Assembly: GCF_016863315.1 (NCBI RefSeq) | Contig: NZ_BOOQ01000054.1 | Coordinates: 30,841-94,840 of the forward strand | DNA length: 64,000 nucleotides | Direction of reading: 5' to 3' | Origin: Planotetraspora silvatica | GTDB lineage: Bacteria; Actinomycetota; Actinomycetes; Streptosporangiales; Streptosporangiaceae | Shown here: positions 24,093 through 31,754 of the stretch, one piece after another | Position numbering within the stretch: the stretch's first letter is position 1 | Layout of the letters: each line of letters begins with the position of its first letter | Made by a program: the position numbers and the translations under genes | The notes under the pieces: model-generated | What the model saw: only the letters and a program-made list of their open reading frames with translations | Told to the model about the DNA's origin: nothing | The model's database searches: none

Positions 24093-25447
24093 GCTGATTC
24101 CCGTAGGAACTCGAGGCGGCGCACCCATTTGGTGCAGTGCACGCCGGGTGCGTTCGGAACGATGATCCGCGCGGGGTAGCCGTGGTCGAGGGACAGGTCC
24201 GCGCCGTTGACGCGCAGGGCGAGCATCGATCGTGGGTCGGCTACCTGTTGGGCGCTAAGTGACACCCGGCTGAAGACCCCGCCCTTCTGCAGCGACCGGA
24301 CGACGACCTCGACGGCGCCGGCGGCCCCGGCGAGCCGGGCCAGGTCGGTCAGGCGTACGCCGGTCCATTCCTGCTGGGTCGACCATCCTTCGACGCATGC
24401 GATCGGCAGCGCGTAGGTATGCAGCGGCATCGCCAGTAGGCCGGCCCGCGACAGCCGTACCGGCCGGGGTCCCTGCACTTCCAGTCGCCAGCCGTCGCCG
24501 GTCTCGGCGGGGGCGATGCCCATGGCGGCCGCGGTCTTGTTCACCTGGAAGTCGTTCGGCCCCGGCCCGTAGATCCGGCCGTGCGGGGCGAGCAGCGCAG
24601 TACGGCGCAGTGGGCCGTCGATGCTCTGGCCGACCGACAGGCCGAACAGTGCCAGTGAGCCTCCGCCGACGAACGCGAGCAGGCCGCGGCGGGACATGGT
24701 GGGCGTCGCGGGATCGGGACTCACCAAGCCCGTGTCGTCGGGCGGTTCGGGGCGGGTCTCGGCCAGGCTGGCCCCCAGGTCGTGGCGCACGCCGCGTGCT
24801 CGCAGCGTGCCGACCACCCGAGGCAGCTTGATAGCCGCGTGGACGACGAAGGCCGCGATGAAGATCCAGGCGCCGTACAGGTGCGCCGAGTAGAACGAGA
24901 ACGGGAACACGTAGAACAGTTGGATGTTCAGGATGCCGGTGACGAACTCGAAGATCGCGCCTCCGACCAGCAGCAGCAGGCTCGCCCGTTCAAGCGCGTG
25001 GGCCAGGGAACGCGCGGGCGGCCAGGTGAAGAGCTTCGGAATGACCGACCACAGCTTCGCCAGGAGCACCGGAAGCAGGGTCAGCCCGAGGATGACGTGC
25101 GTGCCCTGGGTGAGGCGGTACAACCAGGACGGGCTGGTGGGCCAGTCGAAAAGGTAGAACCCGAGAAGTCCCTTGCCGGGCGTCAGGTCGTTGAGCGGCA
25201 GCCAGGGGTTGTAGGCGGCATACGACAAGAGGCCGGTAATCGCGACGACGGTGATCCCGCCGAGCAGCACCAGACCGAGCACCGAGGTCAGCCACGGGCC
25301 GCGCAGCGGGCTGCGCCAGAACTCCGGCCGGAACGGCCCAGGCGGCGGATTGTCCGGAATCCGGATGGCGGGGACGCGTCGGCGTCGCGCCTTCGAAGGT
25401 TGACGGGGTTCGCCGTCATCATGTGTGCTCTCGCGTGATTCGGACAT
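24089..25447 (-). CDS. molybdopterin-dependent oxidoreductase fused to a cytochrome b561-like membrane domain
   Basis: 452 residues. Residues ~50-230 form a four-helix membrane domain (VLGLVLLGGITVVAITGLLS, GTHVILGLTLLPVLLAKLWS, ASLLLLVGGAIFEFVTGIL, YGAWIFIAAFVVHAAIKLPR) with His positions suitable for heme b. Then a twin-Arg-like hydrophobic segment (SRRGLLAFVGGGSLALFGL) leads into a sulfite-oxidase-type molybdopterin domain: LPIACVEGWSTQQEWTGVRL with the Mo-ligand Cys, VEVVVRSLQKGG, and the end YPARIIVPNAPGVHCTKWV. It probably passes electrons between the quinone pool and a periplasmic substrate. A second, broken gene of this type lies at 29578-30030. Confidence 0.5.
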   Translation of the reverse strand: MSESRESTHDDGEPRQPSKARRRRVPAIRIPDNPPPGPFRPEFWRSPLRGPWLTSVLGLVLLGGITVVAITGLLSYAAYNPWLPLNDLTPGKGLLGFYLFDWPTSPSWLYRLTQGTHVILGLTLLPVLLAKLWSVIPKLFTWPPARSLAHALERASLLLLVGGAIFEFVTGILNIQLFYVFPFSFYSAHLYGAWIFIAAFVVHAAIKLPRVVGTLRARGVRHDLGASLAETRPEPPDDTGLVSPDPATPTMSRRGLLAFVGGGSLALFGLSVGQSIDGPLRRTALLAPHGRIYGPGPNDFQVNKTAAAMGIAPAETGDGWRLEVQGPRPVRLSRAGLLAMPLHTYALPIACVEGWSTQQEWTGVRLTDLARLAGAAGAVEVVVRSLQKGGVFSRVSLSAQQVADPRSMLALRVNGADLSLDHGYPARIIVPNAPGVHCTKWVRRLEFLRESA

Positions 25448-25539
25448 CGTTCACCCCCGCGCCGATGTCTTGGAAATACCACCCAAATGCCCGATAAAAG
25501 CATCTTGCATCTCATTTATCCTCTTTTGTGAAGTTTAGA

Positions 25540-25693
25540 GCGGCGCAAGCGCATCCGCGAGGCCGATGTGGACTACCTGCCCCGGACGGGCCGTTCGAAG
25601 GTGACCGGCACCGTCCGAGGAACCCTTCGGGCGGTAGGCGACATGCGCCGCGTGATGGGGGACCTGGCCGGAGCGGTCTCGGAGCGGTCGTGA
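25540..25693 (+). pseudogene. C-terminal stump of a family 2 glycosyltransferase
   Basis: In the frame just before the epimerase: RIREADVDYLPRTGRSKVTG, TVRGTLRAVGDMRRVMGDLA and GAVSERS before TGA (25691-25693). This is the conserved tail of prokaryotic DolP-sugar-synthase-like GT2 enzymes (Y-x-PRTGxSKVTGTVRGT...). The catalytic GT-A domain is missing; upstream DNA is the promoter region of the divergent molybdopterin gene. Confidence 0.5.
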
Positions 25694-25794
25694 GAGGGCC
25701 GCACCAGTGGCAGCGGCTCTCGAGGTCTTACGGCCTACGAACGGACGCGCGGAGGTGCCGTCGCGACAGCGCACGGGCGGCTTACGCTCTGCGA

Positions 25795-26781
25795 GTGAAG
25801 GTGCTGCTCACCGGCTCGGCCGGGTTCATCGGAAGTCACGTCGCCGAAGCGTTGAAGGAGGCCGGTCACGAGGTGGCCGGCCTCGACGTGCGCATGGACG
25901 GCGACGTACGCGACCCCGCCGCGGTCGACCGCCTCTTGCCCGGTTCGGACGCCGTGGTGCACCAGGCCGCCAAGGTCGGGCTGGGTGTGGACGTGGCCGA
26001 CCTACCCGACTATGCCTCGATCAACGTGTACGGCATGGCCGTGGTGCTGGCCGCGATGGCCAGGCACGGTGTCGGCCGCCTGGTGCTGGCGTCCTCGATG
26101 GTGATCTACGGCGAGGGCGCCTATGAGTGCCCGGACCACGGCCAGGTCCGCCCGGGCCCCCGCGAGCCCGCCGACCTGACGCGAGGGATCTTCGAACCGC
26201 GCTGTCCCACCTGCCGGTCGGCACTCTCACCGGCCACGATCGGCGAGGACGCTCCCGCCGACCCACGCAACGCCTACGCCACCACCAAGCTCGCACAGGA
26301 GCACCTGGCGGCCAATTGGGCCAGGGAGGCCGGAGGGATCGCCGTCGCCCTGCGCTACCACAACGTCTACGGCCCCCGGATGCCCAAGGACACGCCCTAC
26401 TCGGGCGTCGCGGCGATCTTCCGGTCCGCGCTGGAAGCCGGGCGGCCCCCGCGGGTCTTCGAGGACGGCGGCCAGCGGCGCGACTTCATCCACGTCCGCG
26501 ACGTGGCACAGGCCAACGTGGCGGCCCTCGGCGGCGGACGGCCGGGAACGCTGGCCGCCTACAACATCGCCAGCGGCCGTCCCCACACGGTCGGCGAGAT
26601 GGCCGCCGCCCTGGCTGCCGAGCGGGGCGGCCCCGAGCCCGTCGTCACCGGCGAATACCGCCTGGGCGACGTCCGGCACATCGTGGCCTCTCCCGGCAAA
26701 GCCGCGGCGGAGCTCGGTTTCCGCGCCAGGGTCGGCTTCATCGAGGGGATGAAGGAGTTCGCCACCGCGCCGCTCGGCTGA
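25795..26781 (+). CDS. NAD-dependent epimerase/dehydratase
   Basis: Start taken at GTG 25795 (MKVLLTGSAGFIGSHVAEAL), where the Rossmann motif begins; the ORF upstream in frame is not similar to the family. 328 residues with GSAGFIGS, LASSMVIYGEGAY, the catalytic NAYATTKLAQE (Y-x-x-x-K), YHNVYGPRMP, and RRDFIHVRDVAQANVAAL. An insert of ~40 residues with C-P-D-H and CPTC (ECPDHGQVR...RCPTCRSAL) sits before the catalytic Tyr and may bind zinc, which is unusual for this family. Extended SDR acting on a nucleotide sugar is the likely role, in line with the neighbouring transferases. Confidence 0.5.
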   Translation: MKVLLTGSAGFIGSHVAEALKEAGHEVAGLDVRMDGDVRDPAAVDRLLPGSDAVVHQAAKVGLGVDVADLPDYASINVYGMAVVLAAMARHGVGRLVLASSMVIYGEGAYECPDHGQVRPGPREPADLTRGIFEPRCPTCRSALSPATIGEDAPADPRNAYATTKLAQEHLAANWAREAGGIAVALRYHNVYGPRMPKDTPYSGVAAIFRSALEAGRPPRVFEDGGQRRDFIHVRDVAQANVAALGGGRPGTLAAYNIASGRPHTVGEMAAALAAERGGPEPVVTGEYRLGDVRHIVASPGKAAAELGFRARVGFIEGMKEFATAPLG

Positions 26782-26834
26782 ACCACGCGCAAACCGGCCG
26801 AGCTCCCACGCGCCGCAGAGACGCCGGGATCAGG

Positions 26835-28160
26835 TCACCAGGGTGAGGCGACCAGTCCCTGCAGGAGCAGGCCGGTGACCACTTGCGCCACCAGCCAGCG
26901 GCGGCCGCCCGCGAAGCCTCCGGCGACGGAGATCCACAGCGCGAAGGGCGCCCAGATCCGCTCCACCTCGCCCCTGGTCACGCCGCTCACATCCAGTGCC
27001 AGCACCGCGACCAGGGCCGCGGCGATGACGGTCCGTACCGTCGCGGGCATGCGCCCCGCCAGCCCCGCCGCGGTGGCGGGGCCCGTCACCAGGGCCAGCA
27101 CGCCGAGGTTAGCGATCAGGAAGTAGAGGTACGGCCGTGCCGCGCCCGGATCGGCGGCCCACTGCGCGTGCGTGGCAAGCACGCCTGCGGGCCAGAGGAA
27201 GCCGGCGGCGGCGAACGCGCCGCTCACCGCGGCGGCCCCGGCCAGGACCGCCATGAGGACCACCCGTGGCGGCCGCACGATCACCGCGACGACGGCAGGG
27301 AGGAGCAGGTAGGGGACCAGCCCATAGCTGAGGTACGGCAGGGCGCCTAGCAGGACCCCGGACGCTGCTCCGCAGGCGGGCCGCCCCCAGCGCCCGCCGC
27401 CCAGCACGAGCAGGGCGACACCCCAGGCGCCGACGCCGGCGAAGAAGGCGTCCATGCTGGTGGCGATCCAGACCGAGGCGGGTGCCAGGGCCAGGTACGG
27501 CAGGGCCCGGCGGGCCATGTCCTCCCCGGCCAGCCGCCGGATGGTCACTGCTATGGCCACGGTCGCCGAGCAACCCACCAGCACCACCAGCACGGCGGCC
27601 CACAGCGCCCCGGGCAGCCCGACGGCCTTGAGCGCCCACAGCACGAGAACCGGCAGCGGAGGATGCCCGCGCACATGGGTCGGGTACTGCGGCAGATGCT
27701 CGGTGAAACCGGCCAGCCAGCCCAGCGGGTCGCTCCCGACGGCGGGCAGCACCGCCAGGTACTCCTCCTTGTGGGTGAACGGCGCGGCCAGCCCGTCGCC
27801 CGAGACGGCCAGCAGGACGGTCCAGACGAGCGCGCAGCCGTACCCGAGCGCTAGCGCGCGCCCGAAGCCGGACCGGGCGAGGAGCCCCGGCAGCAGCAGG
27901 ACGGCGGCCGCTCCGAAGGCGGCGGCCGGCAGCAGAGTGACGGTCAGCACGCGGAAGTGCGCGTGAAGGGGGGGAAGGTGATCGATCCGGAGCACGCCGA
28001 GCCCGTGCAGGACCCCGCCGGTCGCGAACGACACGATGATGAGCAGTGCCCATCCGTATAGCACCTGCCGGCGTATGCGGAGGCGGCGGGCGGAGGCGTC
28101 GAGCGTCTCGCCCGCGGGTGGGTCCGAGCCGTCCCCGGTTGTCCGGTATCGGGTGATCAC
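26835..28160 (-). CDS. polytopic membrane protein, GT-C mannosyltransferase-like
   Basis: GTG 28160 (MITRYRTTGDG) gives 441 residues; the much longer ORF upstream overlaps the DUF2064 gene antisense and is rejected. About ten hydrophobic segments. The loop after the second pair reads FTHKEEYLAVLPAVGSDPLG-WLAGF, TEHLPQYPTHVRGHPPLPVL, with acidic and His residues in the first large extracytoplasmic loop as in GT-C/PMT-type lipid-sugar transferases. Later segments contain SMDAFFAGVGAWGVALLVLG and YLYFLIANLGVLALVTGPA. Position in a sugar cluster supports a lipid-linked-sugar transferase, but no exact family is claimed. Confidence 0.5.
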   Translation of the reverse strand: MITRYRTTGDGSDPPAGETLDASARRLRIRRQVLYGWALLIIVSFATGGVLHGLGVLRIDHLPPLHAHFRVLTVTLLPAAAFGAAAVLLLPGLLARSGFGRALALGYGCALVWTVLLAVSGDGLAAPFTHKEEYLAVLPAVGSDPLGWLAGFTEHLPQYPTHVRGHPPLPVLVLWALKAVGLPGALWAAVLVVLVGCSATVAIAVTIRRLAGEDMARRALPYLALAPASVWIATSMDAFFAGVGAWGVALLVLGGGRWGRPACGAASGVLLGALPYLSYGLVPYLLLPAVVAVIVRPPRVVLMAVLAGAAAVSGAFAAAGFLWPAGVLATHAQWAADPGAARPYLYFLIANLGVLALVTGPATAAGLAGRMPATVRTVIAAALVAVLALDVSGVTRGEVERIWAPFALWISVAGGFAGGRRWLVAQVVTGLLLQGLVASPW

Positions 28161-28253
28161 GCTTCCCACACTAGGCTTGAAGTGGGGCTTTGCTGGGTTC
28201 ACATCAGCACTTCGTAAGGTTTTCCCTGCGGGCGCGCACCTAGTGTCGGAGCC

Positions 28254-28973
28254 ATGAAGATCGTGACATCGAGCGCTCCCATGCCCGCCGGGCAGGCCGG
28301 AAAAGGCGGGGCCGGCATGATCGACGCGCAGATCGTGGTCATCGCGAAGGAGCCGGTGGCGGGCCGGGTCAAGACCCGGCTGACCCCGCCGTTCACCCCC
28401 GGTCAGGCCGCCCATCTGGCCGCCGCCGCTCTCGAGGACACCCTCCGCACCGTCGCCGCGGCCGGTACCCGCCACCGGCTGCTCGCCCTCGACGGGCTGC
28501 CCGGCTCCTGGCTCCCTGCGGGGTTCGTGGTCGTCCCTCAGCGCGGCGCGGGGCTGGACGAGCGGATCGCGTTCGCGATGACCGATGCGCATCGGTTGCA
28601 CGCGATGCCTGTGGTGCTCATCGGCATGGACACCCCGCAGGTCACGCCTGAGCTGCTGCGATACGCCGTCGGTGCGCTGGCCGACCACGACGCGGTGTAC
28701 GGCCCGGCTGCCGATGGCGGGTTCTGGCTGCTGGGCCTGCGCACACCGGAGGTGGCGCCGCTGCTCGGTCTGCCGATGTCCCGGCCGGACACCGGGGCGG
28801 TGCTGTTGCGGCGCCTGCGCGACGAGGGGCGGAGCGTCGTGCTCCTGCCGGAACTCGTCGACGTCGACACGGCCGCCGACGCCGCCCGAGTGGCGGCCGA
28901 CGCGCCGGGCTCCGGGTTCGCCGCCTCTCTTGCGGCCATGGCCGGCATGGCGGAGACGAGCGCGGCGCGATGA
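28254..28973 (+). CDS. DUF2064 / TIGR04282-type glycosyltransferase-like protein
   Basis: 239 residues; ATG 28254, with ATG 28317 (MIDAQIVVIAKEP) as an alternative that starts at the conserved region. GT-A-like landmarks: VVIAKEPVAGRVKTRLTPPF (nucleotide-binding GxxKTRL), QRGAGLDERIAFAM, VVLIGMDTPQVTPELLRYAV (D-x-P) and AADGGFWLLGL. This family (DUF2064) sits in clusters with GT2 enzymes, methyltransferases and radical-SAM genes; the product is unknown. The stop overlaps the methyltransferase ATG (ATGA), so the two are translationally coupled. Confidence 0.5.
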   Translation: MKIVTSSAPMPAGQAGKGGAGMIDAQIVVIAKEPVAGRVKTRLTPPFTPGQAAHLAAAALEDTLRTVAAAGTRHRLLALDGLPGSWLPAGFVVVPQRGAGLDERIAFAMTDAHRLHAMPVVLIGMDTPQVTPELLRYAVGALADHDAVYGPAADGGFWLLGLRTPEVAPLLGLPMSRPDTGAVLLRRLRDEGRSVVLLPELVDVDTAADAARVAADAPGSGFAASLAAMAGMAETSAAR

Positions 28974-29581
28974 TGGGGGAGCTCTACGCCGAGTCGCTGA
29001 CGGGAGCGGCCATCGAAATCGAGCATGTCGACGGGACTCGCATGCCGCTGGAGGCCGCCCGATGGCTCGAGCCGATCGACGGAGACACGGCACTGCTCGC
29101 CCGGTGCTCCGCGCCCACGCTGGACGTCGGATCAGGACCCGGCCGGCTCACGGCCGCGCTGACCCGCGGCGGAGTGCCCGCCCTGGGCATCGACATCACG
29201 CCCCACGCCGTTCATCTGACCCGCAGGGCGGGAGGCTTCGCGTTGGTCCGGGACGTCTTCGACGATGTGCCGGGGAACGGTCGATGGGCGACCGTGCTGT
29301 TGGCTGACGGCAACATCGGCATCGGCGGCCATCCGCTGGCACTTCTCGGCCGTGCCAGGGAGCTGTTACGGCCGGGTGGTGAGGTGCTGGCCGAGGTCGA
29401 CCCGCCCGGCATGGCGAGCAGGGTCGAGCGGGTACGGCTCCGCCGCGGTGGTGAGGTGGGGGAGTGGTTCGGCTGGGCCACCGTGTCGGCCTCTGACATC
29501 ACGCGCATCGGGCAGGCCGCCGGCTTCCCGAGGGCGGGATGCTGGACCGAGGCGGGGCGATGGTTCGCATTACTGCGGTGA
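28970..29581 (+). CDS. class I SAM-dependent methyltransferase
   Basis: 203 residues. Motif I TLDVGSGPGRLTAALTRGGV, post-I LGIDITPHAVHLTRRAGG, and motif II-like ATVLLADGNIGIGGHPLALL followed by RARELLRPGGEVLAEVDPPG. A compact Rossmann methyltransferase without an obvious target-recognition domain. Starts at ATG 28970 overlapping the previous stop. The following (broken) molybdopterin gene begins with GTG 29578, again overlapping, so the original operon was DUF2064 - methyltransferase - molybdopterin oxidoreductase. Confidence 0.5.
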   Translation: MMGELYAESLTGAAIEIEHVDGTRMPLEAARWLEPIDGDTALLARCSAPTLDVGSGPGRLTAALTRGGVPALGIDITPHAVHLTRRAGGFALVRDVFDDVPGNGRWATVLLADGNIGIGGHPLALLGRARELLRPGGEVLAEVDPPGMASRVERVRLRRGGEVGEWFGWATVSASDITRIGQAAGFPRAGCWTEAGRWFALLR

Positions 29582-30030
29582 CCGATGTCTCTGAGAAGAG
29601 GACGGCTCGTGGGGCGGTCATCAGGCTTGCACAGGGCGTTTCCGGGCGCTTCACGAGCCGGCTGCACTCCGAGCGTGTGGCCGCCCATCTCGGCGTATGG
29701 CTCGGTGCCAGCTTACCGTCGCGTTCGTGACAGGTCTGATCAGCCACTTCATGCAACATCCGCCGACATGGGTGTTGTGGCCCTCACGGCCAATCAACTT
29801 GTATCGCGTCACGCAAGGAGTGCACGTCATCGGCGGGCTGGCCACGATCCCGTTGTTGTTCGCCAAACTGTGGACCGTTTATCCCAAGCTGTGGCAGTGG
29901 CCGCCCTTCCGCTCTGTCCCCCATGCCGTGGAGCGGGCGCTCGTGCTCCTGCTCGTCGGCGGTGCGCTGTTCCAGCTTGTCACCGGGCCGCTGAACGTCT
30001 CCTACGCCTACTTGTCGCCGATGACGATGA
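29578..30030 (+). pseudogene. second cytochrome b561/molybdopterin oxidoreductase gene, truncated and frameshifted
   Basis: GTG 29578 overlaps the methyltransferase stop. The first frame reads GRFTSRLHSERVAAHLGVWL, then a frameshift near 29705; the next frame reads VAFVTGLISHFMQHPPTWVL, YRVTQGVHVIGGLATIPLLF, AKLWTVYPKLWQWPPFRSVP and LLLVGGALFQLVTGPLNVSY. This is the membrane half of the same enzyme type as 24089-25447 (compare LTQGTHVILGLTLLPVLLAK). Similarity ends at ~30020; the molybdopterin half is missing. Confidence 0.5.
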
Positions 30031-30049
30031 GCCGCTCGCACCGGGGACA

Positions 30050-30192
30050 GGTACCACATCGTGACGATGGAATTCACCGATGGCGCCGCAGCGAACTACT
30101 TTCGCCCGGGTGATCGTTTCGGCATATGGTTTGGGCACGGGATCGGGCGTGGCATCGTGTCTCGCCGGGTGGCGGCCCGACGCCGGCACTGA
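30050..30192 (+). pseudogene. short open relic, family not recognised
   Basis: A plus frame reads YHIVTMEFTDGAAANYFRPG then DRFGIWFGHGIGRGIVSRRV and a stop at 30190-30192. The composition and spacing look like a genuine C-terminal beta-domain, possibly EF-Tu-C-terminal-like, but it begins exactly where the molybdopterin relic ends and has no start. Probably debris from deletion of the region in between. Confidence 0.5.
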
Positions 30193-30304
30193 GTAGGCGA
30201 GCCGTTCATGTGGACGGAGAAAGTGATTCCCGGACGGCGGCCCTCCACGTGTGCCAGGGGTCCGTGAACGGTGCATTGTGTGAAGACTTCAACGCATTGA
30301 TTCC

Positions 30305-30814
30305 TTAGGACGAGGAAGGCGCCTCGGGCCAGCCGAGAGGAAACGAGGTCTGTGCGGGTTGCTCGCCGCCAGCCTTGTTGAAGGCCTTCATCGCCCCGAT
30401 AAGGGCCCGTCGTTGGGTCGGCGACATTCGCGCGAGGATCTCTGCGATCTCAGTTCGGCGGCGGGCGGTCACCTCATCGACTATTCGGCGCCCTTCGTCG
30501 GTGAGCCGTAGCACCGTCTCGCGACGGTTGTGCGGATTGACCTCCCGGCTGATCAGACCCGATGTGGATAGCCGGTCAACCATCCGCAGGGCCGTAGAAG
30601 GATTCACACTGAGTCGTTCTGCCAATGCGACCAGTTTGGTCGCGCCTTGTCCGACGACCAGCAACATGCGGAACTGAGGCAAGGTGACCTTGTCTTCGGC
30701 GGACGCAAGGGATCGCGCGGAGATGGCCACCAACAGACGTGAGGCCGTCAATACCGCGGAGGTGACCGCTTCAAGGTCGTCGCCGACGGACTCATGTTCC
30801 ACGTGATCAGCCAT
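30305..30814 (-). CDS. MarR family transcriptional regulator
   Basis: 169 residues from ATG 30814 (MADHVEHESVGDD). MarR core: LTASRLLVAISARSLAS, LPQFRMLLVVGQGATKLVAL, AERLSVNPSTALRMVDRLST (recognition helix) and the wing NPHNRRETVLRLTDEG. The final ~20 residues are a Pro-rich tail. It is 115 bp downstream of a STAS protein gene on the same strand; a TTGCAT-T-ATGCAA palindrome upstream of that gene (31405-31417) is a plausible operator for the pair. Confidence 0.5.
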   Translation of the reverse strand: MADHVEHESVGDDLEAVTSAVLTASRLLVAISARSLASAEDKVTLPQFRMLLVVGQGATKLVALAERLSVNPSTALRMVDRLSTSGLISREVNPHNRRETVLRLTDEGRRIVDEVTARRRTEIAEILARMSPTQRRALIGAMKAFNKAGGEQPAQTSFPLGWPEAPSSS

Positions 30815-30929
30815 AGGCACCGTTTCTACACGGTCCTCTCTAGGGGGCACAGTTAAGGCGGCACGCCGACCGCCTTCACCTGTTGGGAGGAGCGAGTGGA
30901 TCAGGGGTCGATCAGGGCGGTGGACCGCC

Positions 30930-31304
30930 TTATCGCATGAGGGCGTCGATCGCTTCGTCGATTGAGGAGTAGACCTGGAACCTGTTCTCCAGTCCGGCAA
31001 TCGCCAGGAGCCGGGCGAAGCGGCCTTTGACGCCGCTGAGCGCCAGAGATCCCCCGGCTGCCAGCGCCAGGTGCCGCGCTCGCAGAAGCACCGCCAGTCC
31101 TGTGGAGTCGCAAAAGGTCATGTCCGCAGCGTCGACGACAATGCGGGGCAGCGCTTTGATCGTCACCGCCTCCGCCAGGGATGAACGAAGTGACGGGGCA
31201 GAGAGCATGTCCAGCTCGCCCGCTATCCGGACGACGACCACGTCGCCATGCAGGCCCGTGTCGGCGGAGAAGGTGTTGATCTCGCTCCAGTCGGCTTCAT
31301 CCAC
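30930..31304 (-). CDS. STAS-domain anti-sigma factor antagonist
   Basis: Start chosen at GTG 31304 (MDEADWSEINTFSADTG) behind GGGGGTAACGCGCGA; the ORF is open to 31397. 124 residues with the STAS fold: DVVVVRIAGELDMLSAPSLR, LPRIVVDAADMTFCDSTGLA carrying the phosphorylatable Ser of the D-S-T-G motif, and HLALAAGGSLALSGVKGRFA. It should bind an RsbW/SpoIIAB-type anti-sigma kinase, none of which is in the window. Followed by the MarR gene with a hairpin in between (AAGGCGG...CCGCCTT). Confidence 0.5.
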   Translation of the reverse strand: MDEADWSEINTFSADTGLHGDVVVVRIAGELDMLSAPSLRSSLAEAVTIKALPRIVVDAADMTFCDSTGLAVLLRARHLALAAGGSLALSGVKGRFARLLAIAGLENRFQVYSSIDEAIDALMR

Positions 31305-31404
31305 TCGCGCGTTACCCCCATTGAGTACTACGGCCAGACGCCTTCGCCAGCCTGACCGGATCACGTCGATCCTGCATCCGTAAGCTCCCGTAGCCAAAGA
31401 ATTA

Positions 31405-31417
31405 TTGCATTATGCAA
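31405..31417. promoter_or_regulatory. 13-bp palindrome upstream of the STAS-MarR genes
   Basis: TTGCAT-T-ATGCAA is a perfect inverted repeat in an AT-rich pocket about 100 bp upstream of the STAS start. Its form is that of a MarR-family operator half-site pair. Target assignment to the downstream MarR is inference. Confidence 0.5.
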
Positions 31418-31546
31418 GCGATTGGGTGGGTCGTGATCCACCGCTGGTGCTGTGGGTGGGGTGGTCAGGCCGCGGTTGAAGTGGTCGGCCTCCCAGGAAG
31501 TTAGCCAGGTACGCACGGTACTTGTCACCGGGTCTGTGGCGGACTC

Positions 31547-31620
31547 GACCAGGTGCTGGCGGCGTGAGCCGCCAGCACGTGGTCCCCGGCGATGTCGCGT
31601 ATGCTCCGCACCTGCGCCGC
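31547..31620 (+). repeat. stop-codon hairpin repeat copy 2, end of a lost CBS gene
   Basis: Arms 31547-31563 and 31568-31584 pair with one mismatch; the loop GTGA again contains a TGA. Just before, CTC GAC CAG GTG CTG GCG GCG TGA reads LDQVLAA-stop, matching the end of the intact CBS gene (LDHVLAA-stop). The following ~35 bases (GTCGCGTATGC...CACCTGCGCCGC) also match 21493-21527. So this is the tail of a third CBS-type gene. Confidence 0.5.
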
Positions 31621-31754
31621 TGGAGGTCAGGACCGCCAGGGCGCTGACGAGGTCGCACTCACCTATGCGGCACAAACCGCCTGAGCCCGGCCACCTCCAG
31701 TCGGCTTGGGCGCGACCTGATGACGCCATCGTCGTCTTGTCGGTGAAGCGGTAC

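Noticed and set aside
28161..29093. N-terminal extension of the polytopic protein to 29093 on the minus strand
   Set aside because: Antisense to the DUF2064 and methyltransferase genes; no transmembrane or family features.
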